Part shown: positions 5,948 through 8,568 of the stretch, in pieces | Position numbering within the stretch: the stretch's first letter is position 1 | Layout: each line of letters begins with the position of its first letter | DNA from: CAYJHC01 sp964370035 | Lineage (GTDB): Bacteria; Bacillota; Clostridia; Peptostreptococcales; Anaerovoracaceae | Length of the DNA stretch: 8,568 nt | Direction: 5' to 3' | Assembly (NCBI GenBank): GCA_964370035.1 | Contig: CAYJGT010000064.1 | Location: 1-8,568, forward strand | Program-made: the position numbers and the translations under genes | The notes under the pieces: model-generated | What the model was told of the DNA's origin: nothing | Database searches by the model: none | Seen by the model: only the letters and a program-made list of their open reading frames with translations

Positions 5948-6802
5948 TTAATCCTCAGGTTCCAACTCTTCACCATGAAAATCACTGCCTCCTGTTAATA
6001 TTAATCCTTTTTTTCTCCCCATTTGTGCGAATCTCTCCTGTTCCGCTTTAGAAAAATGTTTATACCAGGCTTCAATTCCATCTACACCTAAACCCTGTAA
6101 TTCATCAATAAACCTTTCTGCATTACTATAAAACTCTTCACTTTCCATTTTTCCAATATGTCTTAGTCTTCCGGGGTGAGCAATTACTGCAATCCCTCCA
6201 CATTTATGAATTAAATCAACAGCCTCTTTAGCAGAGACCTTTTCTTTTTTCACTTTTCTTATTATTGGATTTTCAAAGACGCCTCCTTCTTGGAAGGCTT
6301 CTGCTTTTGTTTTAAGATATCCCTTATTTATTAAAGCTCTGGCAATTAAGGTTTTTCCTATAAAAGTTTGACCTTTTCTGAATACCATATCATCTTCTTC
6401 AATGTCATATCCAGCTTTGTTTAAAGCTTCTAACAGGAGAATGTTCCTATTTTTCCTAAAAGACTCTAACCGTTCTAATACCTCTAAAAGTTCTGGGTTA
6501 GTTATATCAATTCCATATCCTAGAATATGAACTCCTATTAACTTTTCATCAAAAAGATGATGAGCTGAAATTTCAATCCCATCTATATAAGTCATCCCTT
6601 TATTTTCAGCCTCTTCACGTGCCTCTTCACTTCCTTTAATTCCGTCATGGTCAGTTAAAGAAACCAGCGTTTTTCCTTCAGCCCAAAATCTTTCTATTAA
6701 TAATCTTGGGGAAAGCTCCCCATCAGAATAGTAGGAGTGAAAATGTAAATCCACCTTATCATCTATAGAATCTCTATGTAGTAGTTTTTTTATCTTCTCC
6801 AT
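5948..6802 (-). CDS. PHP-domain phosphoesterase, RNase AM (YciV/TrpH)-like, possibly C-terminally truncated
   Basis: PHP-domain enzymes of this group bind two or three metals and hydrolyse phosphoesters. Characterised relatives are 5'-3' exoribonucleases on short RNA and 3',5'-nucleotide bisphosphate phosphatases. The 284 residues carry all metal-binding motifs: DLHFHSYYSDG (His20, His22, Asp27), TDHDG (Asp51, His52), GIEIS (Glu77), HILGY (His92), AHPGR (His209) and GGSDFHG (Asp274, His276). An inserted helical region typical of the family lies at about 105-190. The protein ends only eight residues after DFHG, shorter than relatives, and the frame continues beyond two stops. The ATG at 6802 is the default start, with a weak AAGG 12 bases upstream. 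It is divergent from the amidohydrolase gene. A link to cysE-cysS is positional only. Confidence 0.85.
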   Translation of the reverse strand: MEKIKKLLHRDSIDDKVDLHFHSYYSDGELSPRLLIERFWAEGKTLVSLTDHDGIKGSEEAREEAENKGMTYIDGIEISAHHLFDEKLIGVHILGYGIDITNPELLEVLERLESFRKNRNILLLEALNKAGYDIEEDDMVFRKGQTFIGKTLIARALINKGYLKTKAEAFQEGGVFENPIIRKVKKEKVSAKEAVDLIHKCGGIAVIAHPGRLRHIGKMESEEFYSNAERFIDELQGLGVDGIEAWYKHFSKAEQERFAQMGRKKGLILTGGSDFHGEELEPED

Positions 6803-6825
6803 CTTTATATAATACCTTAGTATGC

Positions 6826-6855
6826 CTTATATATCAACCTTTACTTTAAGTTCAA
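6826..6855 (-). promoter_or_regulatory. Possible promoter of the PHP gene
   Basis: On the minus strand TTGAAC (6855-6850) and TATAAG (6831-6826) are 18 bases apart and would start transcription about 20 bases before the PHP ATG. A second match, TTGATA-N17-TATTAT, lies nearer the gene but would give a leaderless message. The pairing is by eye only. Confidence 0.35.
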
Positions 6856-6878
6856 ATCGTTGTAAGATTATACATAAG

Positions 6879-6885
6879 AAAGGAG
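6879..6885 (+). promoter_or_regulatory. Strong Shine-Dalgarno leading to a mini-ORF, not to the amidohydrolase ATG
   Basis: AAAGGAG ends eight bases before ATG at 6894, an ideal distance, yet that frame closes after five codons. The amidohydrolase ATG at 6928 has no such site in front of it. This is the only strong ribosome site in the region. Confidence 0.7.
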
Positions 6886-6887
6886 AG

Positions 6888-6930
6888 CATAATATGGTTA
6901 TATGCCTGTAAATTATGCAAACATAATATG
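6888..6930 (+). repeat. CATAATATG direct repeat with an intervening inverted copy at the amidohydrolase start
   Basis: CATAATATG occurs at 6888-6896 and 6922-6930, 34 bases apart, each ending in an ATG. Between them ATTATG (6912-6917) can pair either with the first CATAAT (18-base loop) or with the second (CAAA loop, a 6-bp hairpin ending one base before the ATG). The two pairings exclude each other. Confidence 0.6.
6894..6911 (+). CDS. Five-codon leader mini-ORF (MVICL)
   Basis: ATG GTT ATA TGC CTG TAA is placed perfectly behind AAAGGAG. It ends 16 bases before the amidohydrolase start. It may be a leader peptide whose translation delivers ribosomes to the downstream ATG, with one Cys codon, or merely the by-product of a duplicated start region. 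It is too short to judge by composition. Confidence 0.35.
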   Translation: MVICL

Positions 6931-8220
6931 TTATTTGAAAATATTACAATTCTAGATGAAAACTATCAGTTGCAATCCAATATGTATGTTGGAATTAAAG
7001 ATGATAAAATCACTTATATAGGAAAAGAAGCTCCAGTAAAAGACTTTGGTTCCAAATATAAGGTCAAAGGAAATAAGATACTAATGCCAGGTTTTTTTAA
7101 TGCACATGCCCACATTCCGATGTCAATCCTACGAAGCCATGGCGGAGGCCTAAACCTATCTGATTGGTTAAATACTAAGATTTTTCCTTTTGAAGGAAAA
7201 CTTACAGAAGAGGATGTTTACAACTCTACACTATTAGGAATAGCGGAATCTCTCAAATTCGGAATAGTTTGTCATAACGACATGTATATGAAATTAGGGC
7301 AAATGTGTAAGGCATATGCAGAAAGCGGAATCAAGGCAAACGTTAATGACGCTGCTGTTTGTTTTGACGAAAGAGATTTCAAGGAACTTCCTTGCTTCTC
7401 TTCAACAGTAGAACTTATGAAAGAATACAATACCAACTACAACGGAAGAGTTCAAGTAGAATTTGGCCTTCATGCAGAGTATACATCTACAGAAAAAATT
7501 GTACGTGGAGTTGCTGATGCCTGCAAAGAATATAACTCTCCTGTACATGTTCACGTATCTGAAACTGCCTTCGAAACGGAGGAATGCAAAAAAAGACGAA
7601 ATGGTCGTACTCCTGTGGAGTATTTACACGATTGCGGTTTATTTGATGTAAGAGCTACTGCAGCCCATTGTGTTCATATTACAGAGAATGACGCTAAAAT
7701 TTTAGCAGAAAAAAATGTAACTATAGGAACATGCCCCATAAGCAACCTTAAACTTGCAAGTGGAATAATGCCAGCTAAGCTTGCCATGGATCATGGAATA
7801 AATATCGCAGTAGGAACTGATGGTGTTGCAAGTAATAACAATGTGAACTATTTAGAGGATCTTAAGTTTTATAGTCTTATTCACAAAGGTGCCAGCGGTA
7901 ACCCTACTCTTATTTCTTTAGGAGAAACCTTCTATGCAGGTACTAGAGCTGGGGCATTAGCTATGGGAAGATTAGACTCAGGAATTATTAAAGAAGGCTT
8001 TAAGGCAGACTTAATAATTGTAGATGGAGATGGTCCTCATATGCAGCCGCCAGAAAACATGCTAGACCATTTGATCTATTCTTCACTTGGTTCTGATATC
8101 TGCCTTACAATGGTTGATGGCCAAGTCCTTTATAAAGATGGTGAATATTTAACAATTGATGTTGAAAAGGCAATTTACAATGTCAAGAATTCTTTTAATA
8201 GAATAATCACAAGCATTTAA
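6928..8220 (+). CDS. Amidohydrolase, 5'-methylthioadenosine/S-adenosylhomocysteine deaminase-like (MtaD/SsnA group)
   Basis: This metal-dependent hydrolase of the ATZ/TRZ group deaminates a purine-type substrate; methylthioadenosine, S-adenosylhomocysteine or adenosine are the likeliest. The 430-residue length is typical. Metal and catalytic residues are visible: His60 and His62 in NAHAH, Glu/His region GLHAEYTST (His182), His207 and His209 in HVHVSE with Glu212, His247 in AAHCVH, and Asp298 in VGTDGVASNNN. A small beta domain is formed by residues 1-52 and about 355-410 (KADLIIVD, MVDGQVLY). MLFENITILDEN is a usual start for clostridial members, which supports 6928, though no Shine-Dalgarno precedes it. 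The same frame is open upstream to 6850 but has no start codon. Motifs alone do not separate MtaD from SsnA or other aminohydrolases, so no symbol is given. Confidence 0.88.
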   Translation: MLFENITILDENYQLQSNMYVGIKDDKITYIGKEAPVKDFGSKYKVKGNKILMPGFFNAHAHIPMSILRSHGGGLNLSDWLNTKIFPFEGKLTEEDVYNSTLLGIAESLKFGIVCHNDMYMKLGQMCKAYAESGIKANVNDAAVCFDERDFKELPCFSSTVELMKEYNTNYNGRVQVEFGLHAEYTSTEKIVRGVADACKEYNSPVHVHVSETAFETEECKKRRNGRTPVEYLHDCGLFDVRATAAHCVHITENDAKILAEKNVTIGTCPISNLKLASGIMPAKLAMDHGINIAVGTDGVASNNNVNYLEDLKFYSLIHKGASGNPTLISLGETFYAGTRAGALAMGRLDSGIIKEGFKADLIIVDGDGPHMQPPENMLDHLIYSSLGSDICLTMVDGQVLYKDGEYLTIDVEKAIYNVKNSFNRIITSI

Positions 8221-8261
8221 CAATCATCTAGTTAATAAACTTTAGCAATCTAGGATACAAA

Positions 8262-8329
8262 CTAACTCCTATATTATGTGACTCTAAAATATACTCTAAC
8301 GTCTATATTATGCGAAGCCAAATATAAGC
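8262..8329 (+). repeat. Imperfect 34-bp tandem repeat
   Basis: Two adjacent copies begin CTAAC at 8262 and 8296. They share the exact core CTATATTATG (8269-8278 and 8303-8312), then GA, C and AAATATA with small differences. They lie in the spacer after the amidohydrolase gene. No third copy is convincing. The spacer 8221-8411 has no intrinsic terminator that I can see and no reading frame; a weak TATACT (8371-8376) might be a -10 element for the next gene. Confidence 0.55.
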
Positions 8330-8411
8330 TATGCCGATTTATTTTTATATCTATTTATAAAGATTCAGTTTATACTTTGCCACCTACACAACCAACACCA
8401 GAAAGGACATT

Positions 8412-8568
8412 ATGGAATTATTAGCTCCAGCAGGAAGCCTAGCCTCCTTAAAAGCCGCGATTTCAGCAGGTGCTGATGCCATCTATTTAGGCGGGAAAAA
8501 TTTTAATGCACGTAGAAATGCTGACAACTTTACAGAAGAAGAAATATTAGAAGGCCTTGACTATGCCC
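8412..8568 (+). CDS. U32-family peptidase-like protein, 5' end only
   Basis: Only the first 52 codons are in the window; the gene runs off the right edge. MELLAPAGSLASLKAAISAG followed by ADAIYLGGKNFNARRNADNF is the characteristic start of U32 (collagenase-like) proteins. Characterised relatives such as TrhP and RlhA act in tRNA or 23S rRNA hydroxylation rather than proteolysis. AAAGGA lies four bases before the ATG. The subfamily cannot be told from this fragment. It is in the same direction as the amidohydrolase gene, 191 bases downstream. Confidence 0.85.
   Translation, partial: MELLAPAGSLASLKAAISAGADAIYLGGKNFNARRNADNFTEEEILEGLDYA

Noticed and set aside
7463..7651. 62-codon plus-strand frame within the amidohydrolase gene.
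   Set aside because: It overlaps the His-rich catalytic core in another frame and has no independent support.

Overview
The window is AT-rich bacterial DNA whose gene families, Shine-Dalgarno sites (AAGGAG, AGGAAG) and gene order point to a low-GC Firmicute, most likely an anaerobic member of the Clostridia. The genus cannot be fixed from the sequence alone. It is ordinary chromosomal housekeeping DNA; I see no transposase, phage gene, CRISPR array, tRNA or rRNA.

Layout. From about 6800 down to 31, eight genes read leftward (minus strand) in the order PHP-domain phosphoesterase, cysE, cysS, mrnC, a small membrane protein of unknown function, thyA, folA and rlmB. They end at a clear intrinsic terminator (34-68). 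The core order cysE-cysS-mrnC-rlmB is the one known from Bacillus subtilis and many Clostridia. Here the mrnC-rlmB interval is expanded by the small membrane gene and by thyA plus folA. To the right, a divergent region (6803-6927) separates the PHP gene from a rightward amidohydrolase gene of the MtaD/SsnA type (6928-8220). The first 52 codons of a U32-family peptidase follow and run off the window.

How the genes fit together. CysE makes O-acetylserine for cysteine synthesis and CysS charges tRNA-Cys. MrnC matures 23S rRNA and RlmB methylates it. ThyA makes dTMP and releases dihydrofolate, which FolA reduces back to tetrahydrofolate, so those two form a functional pair. The PHP protein resembles RNase AM-type 5' nucleases/nucleotide phosphatases. 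The amidohydrolase probably deaminates methylthioadenosine, S-adenosylhomocysteine or a related purine.

Points that deserve a second look: (a) the PHP gene stops at two closely spaced TAA codons, yet the same frame goes on for 34 more codons that look like the missing end of the domain; (b) the amidohydrolase start has no Shine-Dalgarno of its own, while a strong one 34 bases upstream serves a five-codon mini-ORF inside a CATAATATG duplication; (c) the 242-base thyA-folA spacer holds several hairpins and no reading frame, and folA has no normally placed ribosome site; (d) no T-box is visible before cysE. I did not find a convincing new multi-gene system.
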